64,000 bases of DNA from Pseudoalteromonas rubra (GCF_005887095.1 NZ_PNCI01000035.1:124001-188000); one strand, 5' to 3'. Shown: positions 17,870-26,397, counted from the first letter of the stretch. Translations and numbers: made by a program. The notes: generated by a model not told the origin, from the letters alone.

Positions 17870-18175
17870 ATGAGCCTGAGCAAAAATGCTTCAGCGGACG
17901 GAAAAACTTTAACGATACAAATCAAAGGAAAGTTTGATTTTAACTTGGTCCAATCTTTTCGTCAGGCCTATGCAGAAGTAGGCAATCAAACTGAGAAAGT
18001 CGTCGTTGATTTGCGTGACACAGACTATATGGATAGTTCAGCGTTAGGTATGTTGCTCAATATGAAGAAAACCTTAGGTGATTCGGTATCGAGCATACAG
18101 ATCAGCAATTGCAGACCTCAGCTGAAAAAGATTTTACAGATTTCACGATTCGATAAAAAATTTGATATTGATTGA
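17870..18175 (+). CDS. STAS-domain anti-sigma factor antagonist
   Basis: Cytoplasmic STAS protein of the SpoIIAA/RsbV/HsbA type, 101 aa. VVVDLRDTDYMDSSALGMLL contains the phosphorylatable Ser pair at residues 56-57 in the DSSALG motif. Such proteins switch partner when phosphorylated by a HATPase kinase and dephosphorylated by a PP2C phosphatase. Both activities are encoded in the next gene, 18 bases downstream, so the two form a partner-switching module comparable to Pseudomonas HsbR-HsbA. The target (sigma/anti-sigma or cyclase) is not in the window. AGGAG precedes the ATG. Confidence 0.92.
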   Translation: MSLSKNASADGKTLTIQIKGKFDFNLVQSFRQAYAEVGNQTEKVVVDLRDTDYMDSSALGMLLNMKKTLGDSVSSIQISNCRPQLKKILQISRFDKKFDID

Positions 18176-18193
18176 ACCACTAGGGATTAGTGC

Positions 18194-19840
18194 ATGCTAA
18201 TTTTGGTTGTAGACGATCAGCCACTCAACTGTCGATTACTGCAAACTATGCTCGAACACCAGCATTACGAGGTGTTAGTTGCTAATGACGGGCAGGAAGC
18301 TTTGGACTTGTTGCAAGACCATGATGTTGATATCGTTTTGTTGGACGTCATGATGCCCGTGATGGATGGTTTTGAAACTGCACCCAAAATCAAAGAACAT
18401 GCAGGCGATGTCTACTTACCCGTCATCTTTATTACCGCTTTAGAAGATCAAGCCAGCTTTGAAAAGTGCCTCCATGTTGGGGGCGATGACTTCATTCATA
18501 AACCCTTTGACCGGATCATATTATCCGCCAAGATCCGGGCGCACGCTCGAACAAGAAAGTTGAGTAAAGAGGCTTATGAACAAAAAAAACAGCTTGAGTA
18601 TCATTACAACCAGATTGAACGTGAGCACGAGATTGTAGAACATATATTTCGTAATGCGTTGTCGGGTCAGGAGGATTTTGCTGACCTGTGTGATTACCAT
18701 CTGTCACCCGCGTCCATGTTTAACGGCGACATGTTCTTAATGGCCAAAAGCCCCATAGGCGGCTTTTATTGCCTGCTTGGGGACTTTACGGGACATGGTT
18801 TGGCGGCTGCGGTGGGCGCATTACCCGCATCAAAAATATTTTACACTATGGTGCAAAAAGGCATGGCGGTGAATGACATTGCAGCCGAACTTAACAGCTC
18901 ACTGAACACCTTATTGCCCGGGCATATGTTCTGTGCAGCAGCCATCGTTGAAATTAGCAGTTCAGGCAGAAACGTGTCTGCCTGGCTTGGCGGGTTTCCG
19001 GATATTTATCTGATAGACAGTGACGGGCAGATGCTCAAGACCATAGAGTCTCAGCACATGTCACTGGGGATCCTGGACGAGGACGAGTTTGAGCGTAACA
19101 CCTTGCACTTTGAAGTTGATGTGGGTACCCGCATTGTCATGGCAACGGATGGCATCATTGAAAGCGAGGCGCCAGATGGGACGTTATTTGGTGAGCAACG
19201 GCTGATCGATGTATTGAGCTGCAAGGTGGATATTTCAACCAAGGATATTATCCAGCAGGTAAGAGAGTACAGTGGTCATAAAGAGCAACAAGATGATTTA
19301 AGCATTGCTATTATAAACTGTCTGCCTGACCGCTCAACAGAAGCATTACCACCAGAATACTCCACTTTGCCCTTTAATATCAGCATTTCACTCAATGCAG
19401 AGCAAATGCGATACACTGACCCTGTACTGGAGTTGGTTGACATCCTGTCTAAAGTGGAAGGGCTTCATGCCCACAGATCGAATGTTTTTTTACTGTTGTC
19501 GGAAGCCTATAACAATTCGCTTGACCATGGTGTGCTGGGGCTAGAATCTGATTTAAAGAATCAGGATGATGGTTTTATAGAGTATTATCACCAAAGGGCG
19601 CATGCACTGGAAAACCTAAAAGATGCCTTGATCATTATTAATGTGCGTTTTAGCCCGGAAGAGTATTGTCTAATTTTTAATATCTGTGACTCTGGCAATG
19701 GATTTGATCAAAATACGACCGCACAGCACCAGTCTCAACAGGAACATGGCAGGGGCGTTGAACTCCTGTCTGAAATTGCGCAAAGTGTGACATATAATCA
19801 AGTCGGTAACGAGGTTGAACTGGTTTACTCACTTCGTTAA
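18194..19840 (+). CDS. Response regulator fused to PP2C phosphatase and HATPase kinase (HsbR-like)
   Basis: 548-aa three-domain regulator. The receiver domain (1-120) has acidic VVDDQ and phosphoacceptor D51 in LLDVMMPVMDG, with KPFD later. A SpoIIE/RsbU-type PP2C phosphatase follows (about 160-365: LLGDFTGHGLAAAVGALPA, then VMATDGIIES with the metal-binding Asp residues and QQDDLSIAII). A C-terminal histidine-kinase-like ATPase (about 395-545) has LLSEAYNNSLDHGVLG as the N-box and DSGNGFD and GRGVELL as G motifs. This architecture dephosphorylates and phosphorylates the STAS partner encoded just upstream. Which input kinase phosphorylates D51 is unknown. Confidence 0.93.
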   Translation: MLILVVDDQPLNCRLLQTMLEHQHYEVLVANDGQEALDLLQDHDVDIVLLDVMMPVMDGFETAPKIKEHAGDVYLPVIFITALEDQASFEKCLHVGGDDFIHKPFDRIILSAKIRAHARTRKLSKEAYEQKKQLEYHYNQIEREHEIVEHIFRNALSGQEDFADLCDYHLSPASMFNGDMFLMAKSPIGGFYCLLGDFTGHGLAAAVGALPASKIFYTMVQKGMAVNDIAAELNSSLNTLLPGHMFCAAAIVEISSSGRNVSAWLGGFPDIYLIDSDGQMLKTIESQHMSLGILDEDEFERNTLHFEVDVGTRIVMATDGIIESEAPDGTLFGEQRLIDVLSCKVDISTKDIIQQVREYSGHKEQQDDLSIAIINCLPDRSTEALPPEYSTLPFNISISLNAEQMRYTDPVLELVDILSKVEGLHAHRSNVFLLLSEAYNNSLDHGVLGLESDLKNQDDGFIEYYHQRAHALENLKDALIIINVRFSPEEYCLIFNICDSGNGFDQNTTAQHQSQQEHGRGVELLSEIAQSVTYNQVGNEVELVYSLR

Positions 19841-19954
19841 AAACATACTCGTCTGCGATGTGCCTTTCTTAAAATAAAATATTCCGACAACACACTGGCA
19901 TAGCACAGCCTTCCGTGTTAAATTCAATGGATATTTAGATGTTTGGATGGCCAA

Positions 19955-20614
19955 ATGATTTCTGCTTATCTATCTCATAGTAATTTATCCATTAGTGAAA
20001 GCACTGTCGCGGGTCAGCTTGCGGAGCTGGACGCGTATATTGAAAACCAAAACAGTGATGCAATATGGTCGTATCAGATCCCTGAACTGGGTGAGGGAGG
20101 CAGTTGTAGTCTCTTTGGCCATTTACAGGAAGCGCCCTTTTTACTTGCGCAATATATCAGCCAAAATAACGAAAGTGAGCACAATTTATCCCGGTTACAG
20201 GCTATTGCTGAGTACGTTAAAACTACGACTGGAGTCGACTGGTTTGGCATTTATCAAGCCAGGGAGGCCGATGGTTTACAGCAGCTACTGAAGCTGGCTT
20301 ACTATGGTGCACCAAGTCGACCTTTGTTTCCGATTACAGACGCTTTTGCAGCAACGTCAAATAATATTCAAACCTTCTTGTCTGAAAAAGCGAGAGTGAT
20401 CAATAACATTCCAGATTATGTCGCCAATGGAGGAGAGTATTATACCTGTGATCCAAAAGTGCAGGCTGAGGTGTGTTTGCCTTTATTAGACGCGCAAGGT
20501 CGGTGCCTTGGGATCATAGATGCTGAAGCTTTTGAGCAAGAGTGCTTTGATGAATACAAGCTGGCAGTTTTAGTTGCCGCTTGTCTTCGGGCGATTGAGT
20601 ATCTACCACGTTAA
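19955..20614 (+). CDS. GAF-domain protein
   Basis: Single-GAF-domain cytoplasmic protein, about 219 aa. The fold is recognisable from TTTGVDWFGIYQAREAD through CLPLLDAQGRCLGIIDAEAF near the C-terminus. It resembles the free-methionine-R-sulfoxide-reductase branch in layout, but I cannot locate the three catalytic Cys of that enzyme with confidence; Cys occur in YYTCDPK, EVCLPL and GRCLGI. An in-frame TTG at 19943 would add four residues; ATG 19955 is preferred for its codon, with a weak GGATGG before it. It lies 114 bases after the partner-switching pair on the same strand, so a functional link is possible but unproven. Confidence 0.7.
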   Translation: MISAYLSHSNLSISESTVAGQLAELDAYIENQNSDAIWSYQIPELGEGGSCSLFGHLQEAPFLLAQYISQNNESEHNLSRLQAIAEYVKTTTGVDWFGIYQAREADGLQQLLKLAYYGAPSRPLFPITDAFAATSNNIQTFLSEKARVINNIPDYVANGGEYYTCDPKVQAEVCLPLLDAQGRCLGIIDAEAFEQECFDEYKLAVLVAACLRAIEYLPR

Positions 20615-20671
20615 GCAGGCTCGTCTTCATTACAACTTATGTTAATATGAGCCCAGAGTTAACCCCGTGAC

Positions 20672-20694
20672 AAACGAGCCAGAAAACCTCGTTT
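20672..20694 (+). promoter_or_regulatory. Inverted repeat upstream of the aminotransferase gene
   Basis: AAACGAG (20672-20678) and CTCGTTT (20688-20694) form a perfect 7-bp dyad with a 9-base spacer, 26 bases before the start codon. It has no T run, so it may be an operator or leader hairpin. It does not fit TyrR, whose essential G is missing. Confidence 0.35.
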
Positions 20695-20719
20695 ACGTTA
20701 ATTAGGAAAAGAGAGAACC

Positions 20720-21913
20720 ATGTTTTCAGAACTAAAACCACTTCCGACGGATCCAATCCTGGGCCTGATGGCCGCCTATAAAAAAGATACTAACCCAAAT
20801 AAGATTGACCTAGGGGTTGGGGTGTACAAAGATGAGCAGGGTCATACCCCGGTTCTGAAGGCGGTAAAAAAGGCTGAGGCGTTTCGTCTGGAAAATGAAA
20901 CAACTAAATCTTACATTGGTTTAGCGGGTAACCTGGATTACTGCGACAAAATGGAAAAGTTGCTACTGGGTAATGATCACCCTGCATTGCTGGCAAATCG
21001 TGTCAGAACAGCACAGGCGCCGGGCGGCACAGGTGCTTTGCGCGTTGCGGCTGAATTTATCAAGCGTTGTAATACCAATGCTACGGTATGGGTGACAACT
21101 CCTACCTGGGCAAACCATATTAGCTTGTTTGAGGCAGCCGGCCTACAAGTTAAAGAGTATCCATATTATGACTATGAGAACAAAGGGCTATTGTTCGATG
21201 AAATGATAGACGCACTGAAGCAAGTACCGAAAGGTGATGTAGTACTGCTTCACGCATGTTGTCATAACCCAAGTGGTATGGATTTAAATGCAGAGCAATG
21301 GAAAACAGTTGCAGAGCTGGCCAAAGAAGTGGGCTTCACACCACTGATTGATATCGCCTACCAAGGTTTTGGTAGCGGCCTGGAAGAAGATGCACAGGGA
21401 CTCCGTCTGTTGGCTGCAACCGTTGATGAGCTGTTGATCTGTTCTTCCTGTTCTAAGAACTTTGGATTGTACCGTGAGCGTATTGGAGCCTGTTCGTTTA
21501 TCGCTAAAGATGCTGCGGTTGCGGATGTGTCTAACTCAGTGTTACTGAGTGTTGTACGTAGTATTTACTCTATGCCACCGGCACATGGTGCAGACATTGT
21601 GAATACCATCCTGGGCAGTGAGGAGTTGACTCAGGAATGGCACCAGGAACTGGCTGAAATGCGTGATCGAATTAACGGTCTGCGCAGCTTGATCAAAGAC
21701 AACCTGAATGCAAAAGGCACAGCGCAGGATTTCTCTTTCATTGAGCGCCAAAATGGTATGTTCTCATTCCTTGGTATAGATAAAGCACAAATTGACAGAC
21801 TACGCGAAGAGTATTCAATTTACATTGTCGGTTCGAGCCGCGTAAACGTTGCTGGTGTGAGCAAAGACAACATCGATTACTTTGCAGATGCCGTGGCGAC
21901 CGTGCTTAAATAA
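20720..21913 (+). CDS. Aromatic/aspartate aminotransferase (class I, PLP)
   Basis: PLP enzyme of the AspC/TyrB subgroup, 397 aa, the family length. It transfers amino groups between aspartate, tyrosine or phenylalanine and 2-oxoglutarate. The N-terminus is LKPLPTDPILGLMAAYKKD. IDLGVGVYKDEQG, HACCHNPSGMD (substrate/PLP site), DIAYQGFGSG, the PLP Lys in SSCSKNFGLYRERIGA and the C-terminal SSRVNVAGVS with the carboxylate-binding Arg are all present. Sequence alone does not separate TyrB from AspC; the nearby tyrA and pheA make an aromatic role attractive. GGAAAAGAGAG precedes the ATG. Confidence 0.93.
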   Translation: MFSELKPLPTDPILGLMAAYKKDTNPNKIDLGVGVYKDEQGHTPVLKAVKKAEAFRLENETTKSYIGLAGNLDYCDKMEKLLLGNDHPALLANRVRTAQAPGGTGALRVAAEFIKRCNTNATVWVTTPTWANHISLFEAAGLQVKEYPYYDYENKGLLFDEMIDALKQVPKGDVVLLHACCHNPSGMDLNAEQWKTVAELAKEVGFTPLIDIAYQGFGSGLEEDAQGLRLLAATVDELLICSSCSKNFGLYRERIGACSFIAKDAAVADVSNSVLLSVVRSIYSMPPAHGADIVNTILGSEELTQEWHQELAEMRDRINGLRSLIKDNLNAKGTAQDFSFIERQNGMFSFLGIDKAQIDRLREEYSIYIVGSSRVNVAGVSKDNIDYFADAVATVLK

Positions 21914-21927
21914 ATTCAACTGAATTT

Positions 21928-21964
21928 AAAAAGCCAGTATTCCGTAAGGGTACTGGCTTTTTTT
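21928..21964. terminator. Bidirectional terminator between aminotransferase and yebG
   Basis: AAAAAGCCAGTA (21928-21939) pairs with TACTGGCTTTTT (21951-21962) over 12 bp, with T runs on both strands. It sits between convergent genes. Confidence 0.92.
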
Positions 21965-21988
21965 GTGACCTAATTAAATCATTTGGTA

Positions 21989-22300
21989 TCAGGCTTGTTT
22001 GATTGCCGTGACCTTATCGTCGTCGCCTTTTTTATTGGCTGGCTTTTCTTCGTTGTCTTTCTTTGACGGCACCTTAGTGCCTTTTAGAATAGCCATAAAG
22101 TCGTCTTTTTGTTTGGCAATTTCAAGTGCCAGCGATTCAACTTGCTGCTCACTAAGCGGAACGTCCACTTTCTCTAACATGCCTTCAAGCGCTTCTGCAA
22201 CATCCAGCATTTTATCATAAGCATCAGCCTCTTTTTTGCTGGTAAATGTCATACGCTCTACTCCATTTCTTTCTACCACATACTTTACGATAACCGCCAT
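21989..22300 (-). CDS. yebG: YebG family SOS-induced protein
   Basis: Small DNA-damage-inducible protein of unknown biochemical role, 103 aa from ATG 22300. A GTG at 22306 would add two residues, but GGAGAG is better spaced for 22300 and MAVIVKYVVERNGVERM aligns with E. coli YebG. TFTSKKEADAYDKMLDVAEAL is the family core. The C-terminal tail is highly charged (KKDNEEKPANKKGDDD). A perfect LexA box lies 19 bases upstream of the ATG, so SOS control is very likely. Confidence 0.92.
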   Translation of the reverse strand: MAVIVKYVVERNGVERMTFTSKKEADAYDKMLDVAEALEGMLEKVDVPLSEQQVESLALEIAKQKDDFMAILKGTKVPSKKDNEEKPANKKGDDDKVTAIKQA

Positions 22301-22318
22301 GATCACTCTCCACGAACA

Positions 22319-22334
22319 CTGTTTTTATATACAG
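22319..22334. promoter_or_regulatory. LexA (SOS) box of yebG
   Basis: CTGT-TTTTATAT-ACAG matches CTGT-N8-ACAG exactly with an AT-only centre. Repression by LexA and induction after DNA damage are expected. Confidence 0.92.
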
Positions 22335-22589
22335 TAACTTGTCTCGTTAATAATTACAACTGATAAAGCACTATTATGCATGAGTATTGCCCATCTGTAC
22401 CTAGGCATTCTTCAATTACATGCTTTAGCTGTCGGTATCAATACCAGAGCTCGAAGAACGTGGGCTGATCAACTTTTATAGCCATATTACGACCAGGCCG
22501 CTGGCAAAAGGTTCGCGTTTGTCCAATAACTGAGTTTCTATTTTTGGTTCTGTATGAAAAAAAAGCAACTGAAAAATGCAGACATAATT

Positions 22590-22651
22590 TTGACATAATT
22601 ACTGAAATTTACTTTATTTTAACTGTGCATATACATTGATGTGCATGCACA
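22590..22651 (+). promoter_or_regulatory. comEA promoter region with 12-bp palindrome
   Basis: TTGACA (22590-22595), a 17-base spacer and TTTATT (22613-22618) form a good sigma-70 promoter. GACATAATT is repeated directly at 22581 and 22592, the second copy overlapping the -35. About 20 bases past the -10, TGTGCATGCACA (22640-22651) is a perfect palindrome, and TGTGCAT also occurs at 22624-22630. A regulator site in the early transcribed region is plausible. The rest of the 350-base gap at 22335-22684 shows no gene I can support. Confidence 0.55.
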
Positions 22652-22684
22652 AAGAAATGGAATCTGAATTTGAGGGATCTAATT

Positions 22685-22978
22685 ATGAATATCAAAACAC
22701 TTTTAGCTACATTGGCATTGTCCGCTGCACTTCCCGTTATTGCTCAACCAGAGCAAGCACCTGCACAGACGCAGCAAGTTGCTGATGCTGTGGTGAATGT
22801 CAACCGTGCCACCGTTGAGGAGTTGATACGCTTACCAGGCATTGGCCAGAAAAAGGCTGAAGCCATTGTTCGCTCACGTGAAGAAGCGGGTGATTTTCAG
22901 GATATGGACGCGCTTTTACGGGTTAACGGGATCGGTGTAAACATGCTCGCGAAGTTAAAAGGAAAGGTTGCATTTTAG
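22685..22978 (+). CDS. ComEA-like helix-hairpin-helix DNA-binding protein
   Basis: Secreted periplasmic DNA-binding protein, 97 aa. I chose ATG 22685 over TTG 22670 because GAGGGA lies seven bases upstream. A signal peptide (MNIKTLLATLALSAALPVIA) is followed by a Gln/Ala/Pro linker. Two helix-hairpin-helix motifs then appear: NRATVEELIRLPGIGQKKAE and DALLRVNGIGVNMLAKL. In Vibrio and other naturally competent gammaproteobacteria, ComEA pulls incoming DNA into the periplasm. No other competence gene is adjacent, so the role here is inferred from the family. Confidence 0.9.
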   Translation: MNIKTLLATLALSAALPVIAQPEQAPAQTQQVADAVVNVNRATVEELIRLPGIGQKKAEAIVRSREEAGDFQDMDALLRVNGIGVNMLAKLKGKVAF

Positions 22979-22985
22979 CACGGGA

Positions 22986-23948
22986 TCAATATTGTTTGTT
23001 CATCTCCAGGAGCGGCTCAGGCTGCTCTTTTTTAATGTCGATATTATTTTGTGTCATCTGATAATTACCCAGCGCTTTGGCTATCTGCTGTTCGATTTGC
23101 TTCCTGAAATAAGCTCTTTCCGCGTTTGGTAAGTAACGCAGGTGCAGCGCTAAAAAGTCCTCTTGCTGGTACAAATGACTCAGTGCTTCATTGACGGTTT
23201 TAAGGAACTGCCTGGACTCTGGGGTGTCTGAGCATGCAATGTGGCCGAGTACAAACGGCGGGTTGTTGGCGATTTCCAGACTATGCACCTGATTGAGTGT
23301 CAACTGGCTGGCATAGCGTTGCATCGTGGTTGGATAGGTAAGAATAAAACTGGCTCTGCCTCTTTCGAACATAGTGACAGTGGCTTTGTAACTGTCTCCG
23401 CCTGGGCGCCGGATCAATTGTGCTTTGTCTATATAGCCCAGTTGCACATCAAGATAATCTCCATAAGAGCGTTGAGCTTCTGTCAGTAAAGTGGTTCTCG
23501 GGTGGGCTTTTAATAACGCATTGAGGTCGGTCAGCTGCCCCTGAGCATTGAGAAAAGGGGATAATTCAATGTTTAAAGGCAAAAAATATAGCCGATGACT
23601 GGGATATAGGTGTATCGGTAAGCTGAACAGATACTGTTTTGCTCTGCGTTGTGTTTTGATCCGGTTTAGTGCACAAAAAGGCAAGGTACTTTGCAGTAAC
23701 TGATCAATACGAGTGCCCGGTGCCAGCAACAGAGACGGACGAATAAATCCCGGTGAATTTTGCGCAATGTAATCGAAAACCAGGTTATTGGAGTCGGTTG
23801 ATATATCCAGCGGCTGATCAGAAAACACCATCTTGATATCTAATGGATCATCACTGAGCAACTGAAGTTGAGCCGCTGCTGTAGAGCACAGGCTGATGTT
23901 TAGGAGCATCACTGTGATAAACAGAAGGGGGTTAGTATTTGTCATCAT
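22986..23948 (-). CDS. Periplasmic solute-binding-like protein linked to a TonB receptor
   Basis: Exported protein of 320 aa with a signal peptide (hydrophobic LLFITVMLLNISLCSTAAAQ). The layout is that of family-3 extracellular solute-binding proteins of the TIGR02285-like kind: two lobes, with TTLLTEAQRSYGDYLDVQLG and RASFILTYPTTMQRY visible. No ABC permease or ATPase follows, so it is not a conventional importer subunit. It starts 9 bases after the stop of the TonB-dependent receptor gene and is surely co-transcribed. A role in sensing or capturing what the receptor imports is an inference. The ligand is unknown. Confidence 0.7.
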   Translation of the reverse strand: MMTNTNPLLFITVMLLNISLCSTAAAQLQLLSDDPLDIKMVFSDQPLDISTDSNNLVFDYIAQNSPGFIRPSLLLAPGTRIDQLLQSTLPFCALNRIKTQRRAKQYLFSLPIHLYPSHRLYFLPLNIELSPFLNAQGQLTDLNALLKAHPRTTLLTEAQRSYGDYLDVQLGYIDKAQLIRRPGGDSYKATVTMFERGRASFILTYPTTMQRYASQLTLNQVHSLEIANNPPFVLGHIACSDTPESRQFLKTVNEALSHLYQQEDFLALHLRYLPNAERAYFRKQIEQQIAKALGNYQMTQNNIDIKKEQPEPLLEMNKQY

Positions 23949-23957
23949 ATTCGGTCT

Positions 23958-26303
23958 TTAAAACTGGTATCTCAGGGACAGACCCCACTCTCTGGGCGGG
24001 GCCAGGTAATGCTCTGCGACACCAAATACTTCAGTGAAGTCATTCCCGCCAATGAGTATGCGCTTATCCATAAGGTTGCGAACAAACAGGGCAACCTCCA
24101 TCTGCTCAGTGACTGCATGGCTGATACGTGCATTGACTAAAGCAAAGCTACCCTGTGCACCAAGCTCTGTGTTAAAGACATCGTTATAGGTTTTACTACG
24201 AAATGCCCAGTCCAGACCAATTTTAATCGGAGCACTAAGACTGGCATTCGACCACTGGTAACGCATTCCCACTGCCGCAGTCCAGCGAGGCGAACGCATG
24301 AGTTTACTGTCAGTGGTAACTTGTGTGGCGGTGCCGACAGAGTCAAATTGTGCATCGGTGTAAGACAGATTACCTGAAAAATGCCAGTCGCGAGCAGGGA
24401 GTGCCTCGAAACTGGCTTCAATGCCCTGAATACTGGTTTCGCCCACGTTGTCGATGAAGATCTCAAGCCCAGCGTCGGTAGACTGACCACCTCGCAGCTG
24501 CATGGCTTTATGTTGCATATCAAATGCGGCCAGGCTGAGCTGCAAAGTGTCATCAAACAGTGTGGCTTTATATCCCAGTTCATACGCTGTGAGGTATTCT
24601 GGGTCAAAGGGCTGAGCTGAGGTAGGCGAGTTCGGAATGCCGTTAAAGCCACCAGATTTAAATCCCCGGGAGGCACTCAGATAAACGAATTGTCTGTCAT
24701 CGAAATGATATTCTACTCCGCCTTGTGGCGAAAATACCCGCCAGCTGCGAGTGATGGGACCGCCATTTTTTTGTCCCTGGGTTTGGTATGTTCTGTCGAT
24801 TAAGATTACACCGGCATTATCGGCGTCACTTTGGACCTGTTGCATTTTGTCTTCAAATGTCAGTCTGCCACCAAGGTGGAAAGCCCAGTGTTGTGTTAAG
24901 GCGTATTTAGCATGAGTAAAAATCGCTGTGCTTTGGATCTCGACCTGGTTGTCGAAGCCACTGTCAATATCCAGTCCAATGTTAAGTGGATTGCCCCGCC
25001 CACCTATGCTGGTGGGGTTACTGAGTGGTGAGCCATCCAGCGGGCCCGGTACACTTTCCAGCGCCTGATAAAGACCTCCGATGAATATCAGATCAGTCAG
25101 GTGTTTAATGGATTCATCAAAATGGAACAAGCCCACTAACCATTGCATCCGGTCGTCTAAGGTACTGCCGCTGATATGCAACTCCTGACTAAATTGAAAC
25201 TGACGCTGAAAATCCTGAGTATCGCCTATTACTGCGGGATTGTTATCGAAGTCTCGACCATATGTCGCATAGAACTCTCGATAGGCTGTCAGAGATTTAA
25301 GCTGCCAGTTTTGCGGTGTTTGCCACTCGACAGAAAGCTGTGCGCCTGATTGATCCAGGGTATTAAAGTTTGTGCCTAAAGAGGCGCTTTGGTGTGCACC
25401 GTCAAATATCTGCAACGCTGGGTAGGGCTCAGTGATACCACTTTGGGTAACCAAATCATTGTATAGCACCAGCAAGTCGGCCTGATCGTTTTTGGCAGCG
25501 AGTATCGAAGGCGCTGACCCTGAATTGATCCGACGTTGATCCAAAGACAACTGGGCGGTTAACTTAGGGCTGATTTGGTAGCGAAACTTGGCGGTGGCTG
25601 CCCACTCGTCTTGCCCTCCTTCAAATTCGCCATTGGCACGTTTGACAAAACCATCCCGGTTGAGGTGGGTAAAGGTGAAGCGACTGGTCAGCGACTCGTT
25701 CAATGCGACGTTGGCACGCAAACGCACATCCCGGCGCTGAAACGCGCCAAAAGTGACCTCTCCATCAGCAAATGTGTCAGGAGCGGGGTCGTGGGTGTAA
25801 ATTGTGATGGCACCACCTATGGTGTTTTTGCCGAAAATTGCGCCCTGTGGTCCTCTTAATACTTCTATCTGACGGACATCATACAGATCAAATATCCCGC
25901 CAGGTGAACGAGCGTAATAGACACCATCGAGATAGAGGCCGACACTGGGGTCGACCGTGGGTAAAGGGTCCACCTGGCCGATCCCCCGGATTGTAATGTT
26001 CGCGCAGTGTGTGCAGCCGGAGTTTTCGCCCACAGTGGTGACATCTATATTAGGAATAAAATAAGCGGCCTCAAGCAGGGTATTAAGATTGCGCTCACGC
26101 AAAAATTGCTCCGACATCACAGAAATCGAAACCGGAATGGTCAGTGCGTTTTCTTTAACTTTACGTGCCTCAACGGTCACTTCCATTAGCTCGTCAATAG
26201 ACAGCGCGAATACATCATTGTCACTGTCTGATGCCGTGTGAGCACCCGGGGCGGCGCTAATCAGTGCACAGAAGCTTACGATATAAGGGAGTCTGTTTTT
26301 CAT
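23958..26303 (-). CDS. TonB-dependent receptor of unknown ligand
   Basis: Outer-membrane receptor, 781 aa. The signal peptide is followed by FALSIDELMEVTVEARKVKE, where VTVEARK is the probable TonB box. The plug has ITIRGIGQVDPLPTVDPSVG, LYLDGVYYARSPG and EVLRGPQGAIFGKNTIGGAI. The barrel ends in EWGLSLRYQF with the terminal Phe. This is the large FyuA/IroN-like class often called a TonB-dependent siderophore or carbohydrate receptor. A CxxC pair (C97, C100) in the plug is unusual. No Fur box is visible in its promoter; instead a perfect dyad overlaps the predicted start site. It forms an operon with the binding protein downstream and is divergent from a small peptide gene. Confidence 0.93.
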   Translation of the reverse strand: MKNRLPYIVSFCALISAAPGAHTASDSDNDVFALSIDELMEVTVEARKVKENALTIPVSISVMSEQFLRERNLNTLLEAAYFIPNIDVTTVGENSGCTHCANITIRGIGQVDPLPTVDPSVGLYLDGVYYARSPGGIFDLYDVRQIEVLRGPQGAIFGKNTIGGAITIYTHDPAPDTFADGEVTFGAFQRRDVRLRANVALNESLTSRFTFTHLNRDGFVKRANGEFEGGQDEWAATAKFRYQISPKLTAQLSLDQRRINSGSAPSILAAKNDQADLLVLYNDLVTQSGITEPYPALQIFDGAHQSASLGTNFNTLDQSGAQLSVEWQTPQNWQLKSLTAYREFYATYGRDFDNNPAVIGDTQDFQRQFQFSQELHISGSTLDDRMQWLVGLFHFDESIKHLTDLIFIGGLYQALESVPGPLDGSPLSNPTSIGGRGNPLNIGLDIDSGFDNQVEIQSTAIFTHAKYALTQHWAFHLGGRLTFEDKMQQVQSDADNAGVILIDRTYQTQGQKNGGPITRSWRVFSPQGGVEYHFDDRQFVYLSASRGFKSGGFNGIPNSPTSAQPFDPEYLTAYELGYKATLFDDTLQLSLAAFDMQHKAMQLRGGQSTDAGLEIFIDNVGETSIQGIEASFEALPARDWHFSGNLSYTDAQFDSVGTATQVTTDSKLMRSPRWTAAVGMRYQWSNASLSAPIKIGLDWAFRSKTYNDVFNTELGAQGSFALVNARISHAVTEQMEVALFVRNLMDKRILIGGNDFTEVFGVAEHYLAPPREWGLSLRYQF

Positions 26304-26359
26304 TGAGTACCCAAACGATGGCGTTTATTCCAACTCCCTGGAGGAACAAGCAGCTCTGG

Positions 26360-26397
26360 TGACCCAAACGTGTGGGTCATTGCACTTGATTATAGCA
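26360..26397 (-). promoter_or_regulatory. Extended -10 promoter and perfect dyad before the TonB receptor
   Basis: On the minus strand TGC-TATAAT (26397-26389) is an extended -10. Starting about ten bases past its end, TGACCCA-N6-TGGGTCA (26360-26379) is a perfect 7-bp inverted repeat covering about +3 to +22. This is a repressor-like position. The -35 is weak, as usual with an extended -10. No known regulator is recognised from the half-site. Confidence 0.6.

Noticed and set aside
20675-20700. Possible TyrR box before the aminotransferase gene
   Set aside because: The only TTTAC-type half-site pairs with CAGAAA, which lacks the essential G at position 2.
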